Positions 12,501 through 22,351 of a stretch of DNA of 64,000 bases are shown here, piece after piece (position 1 is the first letter of the stretch; every line of letters begins with the position of its first letter). Source of the DNA: Symbiodinium natans (Eukaryota; Sar; Dinophyceae; Suessiales; Symbiodiniaceae). The position numbers and the translations under genes were made by a program. Below the pieces are notes generated by a model. It was not told where the DNA came from. It ran no database searches and worked only from the letters and a program-made list of their open reading frames with translations. The stretch spans positions 571,001-635,000 of the forward strand of contig CAJNDS010001502.1 in NCBI GenBank assembly GCA_905221605.1, written 5' to 3'.

Positions 12501-15500
12501 TTGCAGCCAAATCGCACACGACATCTCCCTTTGAGATAGTAGTCGAAACAGCAACGGTGGAACCCCGCGTCCCTTAGTGCCTTCCTGGAAGCATTGTCCC
12601 AAGATTTGCCAGGCTCCCAAGTCCCTTCCAATGCCATGTCATCGTCGTGGAGATACCTGCACGCAGTCCCATATTTACAACCACCTTGATTGTAAAACAG
12701 ACACAGCCGTTTCTTCGTTTCACCCAGTGTAGGCTCACCTTTTGATGTCCCTTTGCCATAGTTGTACTGGGCACGGAAGGCCGAATCCTCCGGCTCCTGC
12801 TGCACCTCATCCACTGTACCTTCATCAGTTGGAGGGCCACCGATGTCCCCATCCTCGTCACCAGTTTTTTGGCTGTTCTTTGGCTCAGTTGGCTCTCCTT
12901 CAGGCCACCCTTCACCGTAACGACGATGTTCATAGGAACACCCATCTCCATTTCGACACCTCCCTTGATTGAAGAACTTGCACAGCTTGCTGTATCCAGG
13001 TGACACAGTCTTCGGAGTCGTGTGAGCCTTTTTGTACTGATCGGGATCCATATAGGCTTCTATTGGCCTGTTTTCCCTCTTACTCATCTCCTCGATTGCA
13101 CCATCAAGCTCTTGCAGAAATCGCTTGGTGTCCAACCACAGCTCGTTCCAAAGCTCATCTTTCCCTTTGCTCAGCAAAATTGCCACCGCTTCACCCACGA
13201 CTGGTCCACTAAATCTTCTTTTCTTGCGTGCCAGTTCGTAGAGCGCGTTGTGGTACTGCTTCCGGGAAAAAGTGGTTGTTTCTTCCAAACCTGCACGTTC
13301 TGTCTCCTCAGGCTTCCAACCATCACTTAGCAAGATGTTGTATGCGCTCCGAGCCTCAATATTCAGGAATGCATAATCTGCGATACACTCCACAATCACG
13401 TCCATTGGACGACTCAGCAACATCCCCGTGATTTTGCCCACATAGTCATTATCTATTGTTTCATCTTCCAGGAGATTTTGATAGATTTTTTCTCCATAGA
13501 GCTGTTTCTGCTCAGCCTCCTCTTGTTCCTTAGAGGATGCTTTTGACTCGGCAAACCACTCGCGAGACTGCTGTTCTTCCGACTTCCAGTCCCATTGACC
13601 ATCGGAACCTTTGTACCATTGACCAGTCTGCCATGAGCCTGTCCACCATGTACCCCAGCCGCTGTCCTTCCATTTGCGCAGCGTTGAAGAGGAATCCTCC
13701 TCGTCCTCTTCCAAAACCAGAAAAGTGTCCAAGATTATGGTACCATCATCTTCCACTCGTTTCACTGTTCCATTGACAGTATCACCAAATTTGAACTGAT
13801 GTACATTGTTCCCTTCTGCAGGAACCAATACATTTATATCACCATGGTCCAAAAAGGCTCCATACCCATTGATGCAGCGCACTAGACCAATGATCTCATC
13901 TCCCTCCTGATAGCAATGTTCCCCAGGTGATTCCAAAGCTCCCGCTCGAGGCGCTCTCTTTGCATGCCCTTCAGAAACCATCTCCGTATCATCGGCTCCT
14001 GACACATCCTTTATTTCCACCTTTGGGTCACACTGCTCGTCCTGCTCCGACGTGAGTCCCACAAGATCATCCATCTTGCGCTCCAAGGGCTCAGGATCTT
14101 CCTTTTGTTCAGCCAATGGCTTTGCCTCATCCGTTACAGTTCGCTCGGTGTCGACTTCCGGCGAGCTTTCAGATGGCAACACCTCTCCCTTCCTGGGAGT
14201 GGACCCACCATTGGAGTCCTTTTTCAAACCTTCTGCAGCAGGCAAATTTTCTTCCACTACAGGGCTATTGGATTGGTCATCCGCGGTAGGCACATTTTCT
14301 TCCACCGCAGGCTCCTTTGGCTCCATGGTTTCCAAAAGAGAATCACCATTGTTGCTGACCACAGCTGCCTCATTGGCTCCGGTGTAGCCTTCGCCATTTC
14401 GTTCCTCGCTGCTAACTTCAGGCTGCACCAGTGCGTCCACCTGTGAACCTCCATCGTCAGCTGCTACAGAGACCTGCGCCCCATTGTTGCAGTCATCCGC
14501 GGAACGTGACACCATATGCGCCTCAACCCGTGCTTTTTCTGCACTCCAGGTACTATCTGGCGCGTTGACCCGCGCTTCATTGGCGCTCCAGGCCTCATCT
14601 TTCCGATCAACCGTGTCTCCAGCAGTTTCAGAAGTTTCCTTTTCCCTTTGAATGGCAGAATTCTCGGCACCAAACGAAGAGACCTCCTCAGTCGTAATGC
14701 ACAACTTTTTCCCTTCGTCATCCAAATCTCCAGGGCCATCTTCCTGAACGACAGGCACCACATCCACCACTCGCTCTTCTGCAGCCGACACAATTCCGAT
14801 CTCCACATTGGGCATTTTTTCTTCTGGACCCACCGATTCCACCGCTGCCACACCCTCAGAAAGCGCCTCCATCTCTTCCCGATCCAGATGTTGAGCTTCA
14901 GCGATGTCTGCTCGGTTTCCAGAAATCCCCTCTTCATCAGGAGAACCCGAGGTCGGGGCGTCACCACCAGCCCTAGGACCGCTATCCCTGATAGTAGAGG
15001 AAAATCTTTTTCACCTACACTATTTACACCGCTGTTGACACTTTCCATGCTACCCTGTTGTGCCCTGAAGGACTCAGTAGGCGACGAGGACGAAGTAGTA
15101 CCCAGTGCTGGCTCTTCTTCCACAGGGACAATGCCCATTCCAACACCAGACCCTTCACTGTTTCCAGCCATCCCAGTCTTCTTCGGCAACACCCATTGGG
15201 TTTCTCCCGTGTCTAAGCAGTAACGATATTCTCTCCCATCCTCGTGAAAATGGCGTTCCCATGTCTTCCCATCGCAGTCGATGATTGGAAGGTCAGCAGC
15301 TTGAGACACTTTGCCTCCACCATCAGCGTATAAGTCTTCATCTGACTCTTGCTGTATTCTTGCTGCCTCCAATTCCAGGATTTCTCCTTCGCTCATCACC
15401 ATAGCAACAGGAACGACTCCTTCTGCGTCCCCAACGACGAGGATACTGCTTTTTGTCGCAGCAACAGGCGCAGTTTCTTCCGCTTCACCTGTCAACAGAT

Positions 15501-18500
15501 CACCACTTTCAGCCGCGAAACTCACTTTGTTGCGAGCTCGCTTGGAAACAGGGATAACATCCCCAACCAGTTCTGTCTGGCACCCTTGCTCCACCATCTT
15601 TGACGTAGAGGAGCTTGTTGTTGGCGCTCCCGTTGATTCAGCAGATTCCGCAGCTCGAAGAAGATGCCCACGTTTGCTCAGAAGGCGCAGCAAAACTGCT
15701 TCCATCTGGTCTTCCAGTCCTTCCACCACCGGCTTCTCTTCGCCACGCATACCACCAACATCAACCAGAGCTTCCACATTGGGAACAACTTTTTCACCCG
15801 TTGCAGACCTTTTGACACCACCTTCACCTTGGTCGCCCACATTGGAGCTCGATGATGCCGCACCAGTCCGTAACCAGTTGGTCGCCATGGCTTCAAACTT
15901 CCACCCTAAGGCCGAAACACAAACCGCAGGGAACCTAATTTGGGCTCATAACCTACGGGGGGACAACCAGGGAAGGAAACCAACTCCCCTAATCGCCCTG
16001 AACCTATATTCCCCAGATCGAACCAAGAAACAAACGAGAACACGGATAAGAGCAACCCAGGGGGGAAGGAAAGGGGGAAGGAATCCACACCCTTACCAAA
16101 CCCTAAGAACCCAGGCACTACTTTTTGAACTTGTGGCTTTCTGTTCAAGCCCATCTTGAGCCAAACATGTTTTCCGGGTTCATTAACCCTTCCAACTCTC
16201 AACACTAACTCTTTTCTACAATACCAGTTGCAGCTCCGCATAGGGTCTCGTGCCCCATGGCTCTCCACTCAGTAGGCAGCGCCTATCTATGCTAGTCTAT
16301 GCCCATCGTCAGCTGGACGATCACATGCGGCGTGATGTGATTCCTGCCGAGACTCACCGAAGCACCTTTTTGAAAAACTACCCGAATGGGTGGAAATGAC
16401 GACAGAGCGCCTCCTGCTCAATGTCTGGCAAGAAATCGGTGATACTTCTGCACGCAGACTCACTGATAAGCGATTTGCTGCCATCGCTGTCCTGGAACTG
16501 TCCAGCATGTGCTGCCCGTTCCTCGTGCGCCACAGCCATTGTGCTCCTTGCAGTAGGTCTGGACCTCGTTTCAACAAACGAACTGCTTGCACTGGTTGCC
16601 ACGCAACTTGTGCACTCATCTTCACACTTCACATGGCTGGCCAAGCGACGCTCGATTTCAGCTGACGGTAAAGCCCATCTGGAAGGTATGTGTAGGTCCT
16701 GGCACATGATGCCGTGACCAGCATGCCACATGTTCAGTTCCTTCGCATCTTTGCTTTGACAAATTCCACCATGGCACGTGCCCGAGTCGACGATCGTGCG
16801 TCCAAAGCCACCTCCAGAGCAAGGAAATGGGCCTGATGCTTGCATCTACTCAATCGGGTTTCTCTACTCCGACGCTCGAATTAGTGGGGCCCCTTCACCC
16901 CAAAGCAGGTCCAGAGCTGTACCTCACTTTGTGCATAGTCACTGATGAATGGGGGACTCACGAACGCCAGGACGGTAAGCCGGACACCAAGCCGGCCAGC
17001 GTCGGCACCCAACCCGAGGCTCTGAATGGCGGGGCTGCCTGAAAGCTCAGAGCCTCCGGGTCCCTCAACGACCATCTTCGAGACGGCGACGCCTTGAGGT
17101 GATTCCGGGCTTGGATGGGTTTGGGCAGGTTTGGATTTTTGGACTGGCTTGGAAAACCGGAGCTTGCTGGCTTCCCATTCTGCCGGTGCCCTTTGCCCTT
17201 GCGTTGCGGGTCGAAGGACTTGATGTCTCTGCGTTGCCTGCTACATCTTGCTACTGGCGGTAAGATTCAGGCCCGGCAGTTTTGGCAGCGAGTGTCTCTT
17301 TCGTTCGACTCGCCGTCTGGAAAGGTAGATGAATAGTGCAGTTTCGAGAGACGGATGCGACAAGAGTCTGTGCCCTGGTCTTGATTGGAGGTGTGCTGTT
17401 GGGCAAGCTGCTGTAGAAGCCGTGCAAGCCGAGGGCAATCCACTGCACCTCAAAGCCAGTCCCGGTTCTTCTCTAACTAAGGGTCGCTTGTAGTGCCCCT
17501 CAGGGAAGGGAACATCACTACGTACACTCACACTAAGCTCTTTCAACGTTGACCTCTTTGAAGTCAAGAGGCGCCCGCCGTGTTCAGGGATTCGTTGAAG
17601 CCTCCAACAGTCCTCATCCACATGGCCCGCTCTGAAAGCATCTGGGGCTGCTTGAACCTACGTTTCCTATGGCTCCCAGCCAAGTTCTGTTGGGCCCCGT
17701 GTGCCGTGTGGCCTTATGTCATTATGTCACAGCCAGGTAAGGCAGGGGGACAAGCATGGGCATCAACAACAGCTACAGCTACGGATGTCTTGGGAGGCTT
17801 CTCTCTTCTTCCTCTCTCTCACAACATCTAACCCCCTTACTCCAACACCCTGGCTGAAAGATTTTGCACACATCCTTCTGTATCTTCTGCATGTCCTGCT
17901 CATGCTTTCCTGCTTTCTGCAACCAGCAAAATAGAGCATGAGTTGAGGACAAGACGCAGGAGACCGCCCTGGGATGACAGACACATGGCGAAAACCGCAG
18001 CGTTCACGTGGGCCTTATCCTGCCATCAAGTACTTGGGCGAATGACTGGCTTCGCGCACAGGCACAAAAGTCGCATTTAGGAAGCACAGCTGACATGCAC
18101 CGCAAGGTTCTGAATCAGGCCTTGAACACATCCACCAGAATGGTCGGCATCCTCTCTTTGGCTGGGGCCAGGCCAAAGATTCCGTTGGCCTCGGGTCCGA
18201 ACTGAGAGCTTTGGGGGGTTTGGACGGTTTGGGGGGTTGAAAGTTTTAGGGTCTTTTGGGGGTCTAGTCCGAGCATCTGCCGGAGATTTTGGATTAGACT
18301 GTTGTCGGCTGGTGGGCTTGTTGGGTTTGAGGGAGATGTGGAGGAGCAGAACTTCCGGAACATCGGGCCCGCCTTCTGCGTGACGAAGAGCCTTGTCTCA
18401 CGGCTGTGGCATCCCAGCTGCACCTGGCACAGAATGCGCGCATCGGGTCTCATAAGGGGGGAGCCTTGGGAGGAGCACCCGGACAGGTGGATTTTCCTGG

Positions 18501-19133
18501 AACTCATCGCCGAGTTGGACATAGTCCGTAAAGCGATAGCCTGGCTTGGAGTTAGGTGAGGGAGCCAGAGGTGGTGTAGAATCGGACACCATCTGGCCTT
18601 CGATGGAGCTGCCTTCCGTGTAGCTCTGACTGTAGGCGCAGTAGTTCATCCTGACATGTGCCGTAAGATGCTGAATCTTGCCACAAGACGGAGAGCCCGC
18701 GTGCAGAACATGTCACGAGCCAGTTTGAGCTGAGCACGCACGTCCTGCACGTGTCGCAGCCCCGCCGACTGCACTTGACCCATTCCGCCGTCTTCGACTT
18801 CTGAAAATCGAAGTTCGCGTCCAGATGATGGCCACACATCTTGCAGCCAGTGCAGGGGAATGCGCAGAGAGTACTTCCTGGGCTTGGAAGATCAAGCACG
18901 CAAGGCCAACTCTGTGAGGAGGGGGAGACGCAGCGCTTGCAGAGCTCCTAATGCCATCAACCGAGATCAGCAAAAGTGCCCGTGTCTGCGATGACGGAGG
19001 TTCGTTGTGGCACCGGTGAGCCCACCTGACATGCCGTTGCTTATCTAGGCTTCGTCTGTTAAGCCTGCACATCCCCACAAGACCCTTTGAGCCGTGGAGC
19101 AAGCAAGTCGACATAGTAGTACTGGTATGTCGC
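6520..19133 (-). CDS. Plasmepsin V/BACE-like pepsin-family aspartic protease, many exons
   Basis: Membrane or secretory A1 aspartic endopeptidase. Minus-strand exons in order: 19133-19101 (ATYQYYYVDLL), 19025-18980 (VGSPVPQRTSVIADTG, first catalytic Asp), 18877-about 18760 (STLCAFPCTGCKMCGHHLD, cysteine-rich insert), 18650-18598 (flap, QSYTEGSSIEG), 18540-18479, 18423-18373 (GCHSRETRLFVTQK), 18189-18121 (ANGIFGLAP), about 18006-17945 (VFAMCLSSQGG), about 17621-17572 (MTVGGFNESLN), about 17440-17400 (FEVQWIALG), about 16812-16777 (GRTIVDSGT, second catalytic Asp), 16698-about 16640 (TYTYLPDGLYRQLK), about 16402-16356 (FPPIRVVFQKG), 7311-7221 (NWYPSSYLYRRSSGDLYCLG), 6748-6625 (VLGATWMIGRNVIFD) and 6569-6520 (stop TGA). 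Motif order matches the plasmepsin V-like class. Checked junctions agree in phase and use GT, GC or GA donors. The N-terminal exon is uncertain. An LTR element interrupts the intron 7312-16355. Confidence 0.85.
6570..6624 (-). repeat. TTTAGGG array forming a whole 55-nt intron
   Basis: On the minus strand the array runs GTTTAGGG...TTTAG, giving GT and AG at its own ends. The protease exons on each side (ATT CTG G| and |GT ATC CAC) join in phase 1. Confidence 0.78.
6774..6796. repeat. TTTAGGG array (protease intron 6749-7220)
   Basis: Three to four units, one slightly degenerate, within the protease GC-AG intron. Confidence 0.85.
7036..7131. repeat. Hairpin-like dispersed repeat, GTTTACGAAA family
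   Basis: A copy of the family that recurs at 37975, 40025, 49125, 49770, 50268, 57368 and elsewhere. Shared blocks are TTTTACGAAA, GGTACC, GGGGTCCTTAT and GGGAATCCTACTATTTGGGG. It lies in protease intron 6749-7220. Confidence 0.75.
7140..7188. repeat. CCCTAAA array (protease intron)
   Basis: About six CCCTAAA units inside intron 6749-7220 of the protease gene. Confidence 0.93.
7325..7398. repeat. TTTAGGG array, left flank of LTR element
   Basis: About nine units, partly degenerate. The last five bases, TAGGG (7394-7398), are the left copy of the element's target-site duplication. Confidence 0.93.
7399..7685 (-). repeat. 3' LTR of the CCCH element
   Basis: Matches 15954-16240 over its whole length by eye. 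On the minus strand it starts TGCGGAGCTG and ends CCCCCCGTA, so the 3' terminus is TA rather than the usual CA. It contains TTTGGCTCAAG (7600-7610, minus), identical to the last 11 bases of the dinoflagellate spliced leader. Confidence 0.93.
7686..7695 (-). promoter_or_regulatory. Polypurine tract of the CCCH element
   Basis: Minus strand ACAGGGGGAG immediately precedes the 3' LTR. This is the position and composition expected for the plus-strand primer. Confidence 0.75.
8057..15888 (-). CDS. Giant CCCH zinc-finger protein with WW-like, S1-like and SAM-like domains
   Basis: Starts at ATG 15888, about 54 bases downstream of the primer-binding site, and ends at 8057. The frame changes near 15.0 kb. 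This is best explained by a 95-nt GC-AG intron (14988-15082) joining exon 15083-15888 to 8057-14987 in phase, giving about 2,578 residues. A frameshift is the alternative. Exon 1 has a WW-like stretch (WERHFHEDGREYRYCLDTGE). Counting from the internal Met at 14872: S1-like beta-barrel about 318-384 (GLVRCINGYGAFLDHGDINV), three CCCH fingers about 630-793 (CKFFNQGRCRNGDGCSYEH), SAM-like helices about 895-945, three more CCCH fingers about 1857-1938, and a lysine-rich tail. These folds bind RNA, so it may coat element RNA as Gag does. That role is inference. Confidence 0.82.
14988..15082 (-). other. Candidate GC-AG intron in the CCCH gene
   Basis: Minus strand: exon ends TCG TC|GCC, intron ends pyrimidine-rich CTACTATCAG|G. 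Removal gives ...TTSSSS-DSGPRAGG... in frame. Without it, both upstream and downstream frames hit stops nearby. Confidence 0.55.
15942..15953 (-). promoter_or_regulatory. Primer-binding site, half-tRNA-iMet type
   Basis: Minus strand GGTTATGAGCCC directly follows the 5' LTR. It is complementary to the initiator tRNA-Met anticodon stem-loop (GGGCUCAUAACC). Drosophila copia is known to prime from a 5' half of initiator tRNA-Met, with a PBS beginning GGTTATGGGCCC. Confidence 0.75.
15954..16240 (-). repeat. 5' LTR of the CCCH element
   Basis: 287 bp, the pair of 7399-7685. The spliced-leader-like motif is at 16155-16165. TAGGG follows at 16241. Confidence 0.93.
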
Positions 19134-20045
19134 CTTGGCATGACTTGGAAGACAGTCTTGTGATCTGCTACGCCATGCGGGCAGCTTGCGCCAAAGGCTC
19201 ACACGTGACATTCAAGATAGAAAGGTTGCATCATTCTGCGTTTCTCGCCAAGCCAGGGCACTACGTCTCCGTAGAGTCGCGCGGACTCGATCCCTGAGAA
19301 GCACCGTTTCAGCACTTCACTAGCCATGTGTTGCATCACTTAAGCCATACAAAGGGACACCCAACAAGATGTTTGGCCCTCGAACGTTGCAGCATACTAC
19401 TGGGCTATCTCCATAATCATGATCTAGCCTCTAGCATGCTTACCATCGCAGACCTCATGCTTCTCTCGGCAAGCCAAGGAGCTCTTGTCCGCGTCGTACA
19501 AGCGGCGACTCCTCATGCAGGTCTCGAGGCTGAAAGTGTTGGTGAGCGTAGTGTAATGGGGCCAGGGCTTCTTGACGTGGGGTACTTGCTGAGGCACGAG
19601 CACGAGACGAGCAAGACTCGACCTGGGCTCCTTCAACAAGCCTGCCCCCAACCTCCCGCCAAAAAAAAAAAAAACAAGCTGCGTTGCCAGGCTTCAAGCT
19701 TTGGTCACCTTGCGGAGGCATCCCATGGCCAAGCCAAACAGGCCGCTACCACGGGTCCAGCAATATGTGTTGTGATGGGTTCGGCCTTTCGGGGGCTTTC
19801 CGGGGTTCAGTGGCCCAGGGCCGGGCAGTCTGGCTTGGGGGCAAGCACTCGGCACTGCGCTTCGGGTGGACAGTTGCTGTCGGTGTCGAAGCGCTCGCAT
19901 GCGTCAGGGGTCGCTCGGGATATGTGGGAGCTTGGGAAAGTTTGGGAGGTCGCTGTCTGCTCCGGCTGTCTTCTGTCACTCGGCTGCGAAGCAAAGCCCG
20001 GTATCTGCCAGAAACTTGAAGGAAAGCATAGAGATCAAGAAGTAG

Positions 20046-20806
20046 GGCGCAACAAGGAGAAAGAGCCAGCAAACGCCAGACAGCCGTGCACGAGCAGTAA
20101 CTCCCCCCATGGACGGTCACAAGAAACAAGAGCAAGCTCACCGGTATCGTTGCCAAGTACCCCTAAACCCTAAACCCTAAACCCTAAACCCTAAACCCTA
20201 AACCCTAAACCCTAAACCCTAAACCCTAAACCCTAAACCCCAAACCCTAGTCTCACAGGACACTCGATCTGCACACCCTAAGATGCCTCCTGGGATGGCC
20301 TTCGAATCCTTAGGATGCGGAACTGAACGCGCAGCATCCCTACATCCCCATCTCGCTGCTACAGAAGACCACCGGGGTCTGCAAAGAGCCCTAAACCCTA
20401 AGCCCTAAGCCCTAAACCTAAACCCTGAACCCTAACCCTAAACCCTAAACCCTAAACCCCCCCAAGAACGGCGCGTCTCAAAGTTGCGGCTGTGGCTGCG
20501 GCTGGAGCTCCAAAGACTGCCAGGTACCAACCTTGAGTCGGCTGACCTGATGCTCGCGTGCTGCCACGCATCCTAGGGGGCACACAAAAGGGGGGTTTAG
20601 GGTTTAGGGTTTAGGGTTTAGGGTTTAGGGTTTAGGGTTTAGGGTTTAGGGTTTAGGGTTTAGGGTTTAGGGTTTAGGGTTTAGGGTTAGGGTTTAGGGT
20701 TTAGGGCATGAAGCGAGAGGAGGATGAGCAGATGCCCACAAGCATCTGCGACCGGCGTGTAGATGAAGAGTCAACGCGACGGGCTCATATCCAAACAACC
20801 AACTAA
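20046..20806 (+). CDS. Four-exon hypothetical gene with telomere-repeat introns
   Basis: Exons 20046-20156, 20314-20385, 20467-20523 and 20705-20806 are all in phase 0 and total 113 codons plus stop TAA 20804. The products read RRKSQQTPDSRARAV...HRYRCQ, DAELNAQHPYIPISLLQKTT, a cysteine-rich segment NGASQSCGCGCGWSSKDCQ, and a hydrophilic end GMKREEDEQMPTSICDRR. Introns: 20157-20313 (GT-AG, CCCTAAA array), 20386-20466 (GA-AG, CCCTAAA array) and 20524-20704 (GT-AG, TTTAGGG array whose TTTAG is the acceptor). The first exon may start at ATG 20109, or upstream at AG|G 20045. I recognise no family. Exon 1 overlaps an antisense frame that could encode a signal peptide for the protease; I favour the + strand reading. 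Confidence 0.68.
20161..20248. repeat. CCCTAAA array (intron 1 of the 20-kb gene)
   Basis: About twelve near-perfect CCCTAAA units, four bases after donor GT at 20157. Confidence 0.95.
20391..20460. repeat. Degenerate CCCTAAA array (intron 2)
   Basis: About nine units including CCCTAAG and CCCTGAA variants, following donor GA at 20386. Confidence 0.9.
20593..20706. repeat. TTTAGGG array (intron 3)
   Basis: About sixteen units. The last TTTAG supplies the acceptor for the terminal exon at 20705. Confidence 0.95.
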
Positions 20807-22351
20807 TTGCCAATTCAGAGAGAGAGATATATACATATATAATTAAATAGACAGTTCCTCTTCCATAACGAAAAGACGGACCATTCCACTATCCAGCTAG
20901 CCTGCCGCTGTTCTGCCGTCACACGCTGGGCAGAAACTGCACCGCTCCGAGGTTCGAAGCATTATGCCAACTGCTCGGGCGTGCTCCACACGTGTTTCAC
21001 ATGCGACCACCGAAGAGAAGATGCTCCGGGTGATTGAGCCAATGAACCTATCCGGGCCTTCCCAGTGAGTGAGGATGACGCTTCGTGTTCTGAGGAGGAC
21101 CAGGAAGAAGCCCACAAGGCAGAATGGAGAACGTGCAAACGGAGGCAAGGTTGAAGGGCCCTCCCGCGCTCACAGGCTCAGATGCTGGCGGCACTCCAGA
21201 GGTCTTCTCCTAAGTGGATCAAACAACACAAAATGCTGCCATTGGCCAATCGCGGGTTTCTTTGCGAGCTACACCACCTCCAGGACCTCTTGCCTGCTGC
21301 CTTTTCTTATATTATTATTCATTTTCCTTATTATTAGATTCTATTGTTATATTGTTATACTACAACATGCTTCTGGGCCCGAAGCTGGGCCGGCAGTCCT
21401 GAAACGCGTCCACCTGCAGGTTGATTGTGTTTCTTTGAAGGCCCCTTATCGTTTCCCCCACAAGCAGAGGCCTGTCGCTTTGAGGTAAGCTGGAGAGCAA
21501 TTGATGCCTTGCAAAGCCATGGGCCATGGGCAATCATGAGCAATCACGGCCCCTGGGAAGGGCTCAAAAATGTAGGAGAGCCTGGCAAAAGTGGCTCCCG
21601 CCACTGTGCAACACACCTGTGGGTTGGCCACTGAGGCGTCTGCTGCCAGTCCCCTCCATAGCTCGGATTCTTTGGGACAAAGTACCTCTTTCAGGGACAT
21701 TCCAATCAGGCACGTGCGCTAGGAGCTGCTGTGAGCTTGGGTCGAAGATCCACGTCCAACGACATTCGAATCACGCAATGTTGAAGCACAGTCCGCATCG
21801 TCTGACCCTCCTTATCCGGCACTGGCCGTCGACCACAAGCAAGATCAACGGCCTTGGCGAATGAAGCAGCAGTGTGAGTGGGATGTTGTCGATTAGAGTC
21901 GCGATGAGTTTACGAGCAGGCCAGCCCTTTTAACCAGTCACAGCACTGTCACAAAAGCCCTAAAATTCCCAAATGTGAGGACGTCAAGTTCGGGAATATC
22001 GTTCCGGAGAGAAGAAAGGCGGCCTCACTGCGAAGCCCGGTCAACCCTTGCCTTTTCCTGAGCCAAGCATTGGGACACTCCAAGGGTGCGAAGGGGCGCG
22101 GAAGCAATCCGCGCCGAAGACTGTGGAATACCTTGCCATCTGCAGGATGGCAGACTGAAGAACACCTTCCTATACTCCCCTTAGAACCTTCATAAAAACA
22201 ATATGTTTAATTGAACAAAAATAAAAGAAAAATCCCATAAGGGGGATATAGCTTCTGTACACAGAGCTCAAGTTGTCAAGGCTCATGGTTTTCATAAGGC
22301 CTGCACTCTCTTGCTCTCTGGTTAAAGATCACTGGGCTAGTCATGGTTAGT
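20807..22351. other. No supported gene
   Basis: ORFs on both strands are short and conflicting. The region holds an AT-rich patch (20828-20850), a TATTATTA patch (about 21309-21358) and, near 22200, A/T-rich sequence just beyond the 3' end of the de-epoxidase-like gene, which may be its 3' untranslated region. Confidence 0.5.

Larger units (their letters stand above)
7399..16240 (-). mobile_element. Complete LTR element without gag-pol, carrying a CCCH-finger gene
   Basis: Two 287-bp direct repeats (7399-7685 and 15954-16240) flank an 8.3-kb interior on the minus strand. TAGGG at 7394-7398 and 16241-16245 is a 5-bp target duplication. The primer-binding site next to the 5' LTR and the polypurine tract next to the 3' LTR are both in place, and the LTR starts with TG. 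The interior has one long protein gene. I see no reverse transcriptase, integrase, protease or RNase H motif. It is therefore a non-autonomous retrotransposon of unusual content, with pol functions presumably supplied in trans by a copia-type element. It sits in an intron of the aspartic protease gene, in the same orientation. Confidence 0.87.

Noticed and set aside
14464-15888. A separate 474-codon gene upstream of the CCCH ORF
   Set aside because: Only its first 268 codons look like protein. The rest is the shadow frame of the 2,271-codon ORF, and a GC-AG intron links the two in phase.
9697-16159. Many + strand ORFs of 60-280 codons between 8 and 16 kb
   Set aside because: Antisense shadows of the long minus-strand CCCH gene and LTR; no independent protein character.
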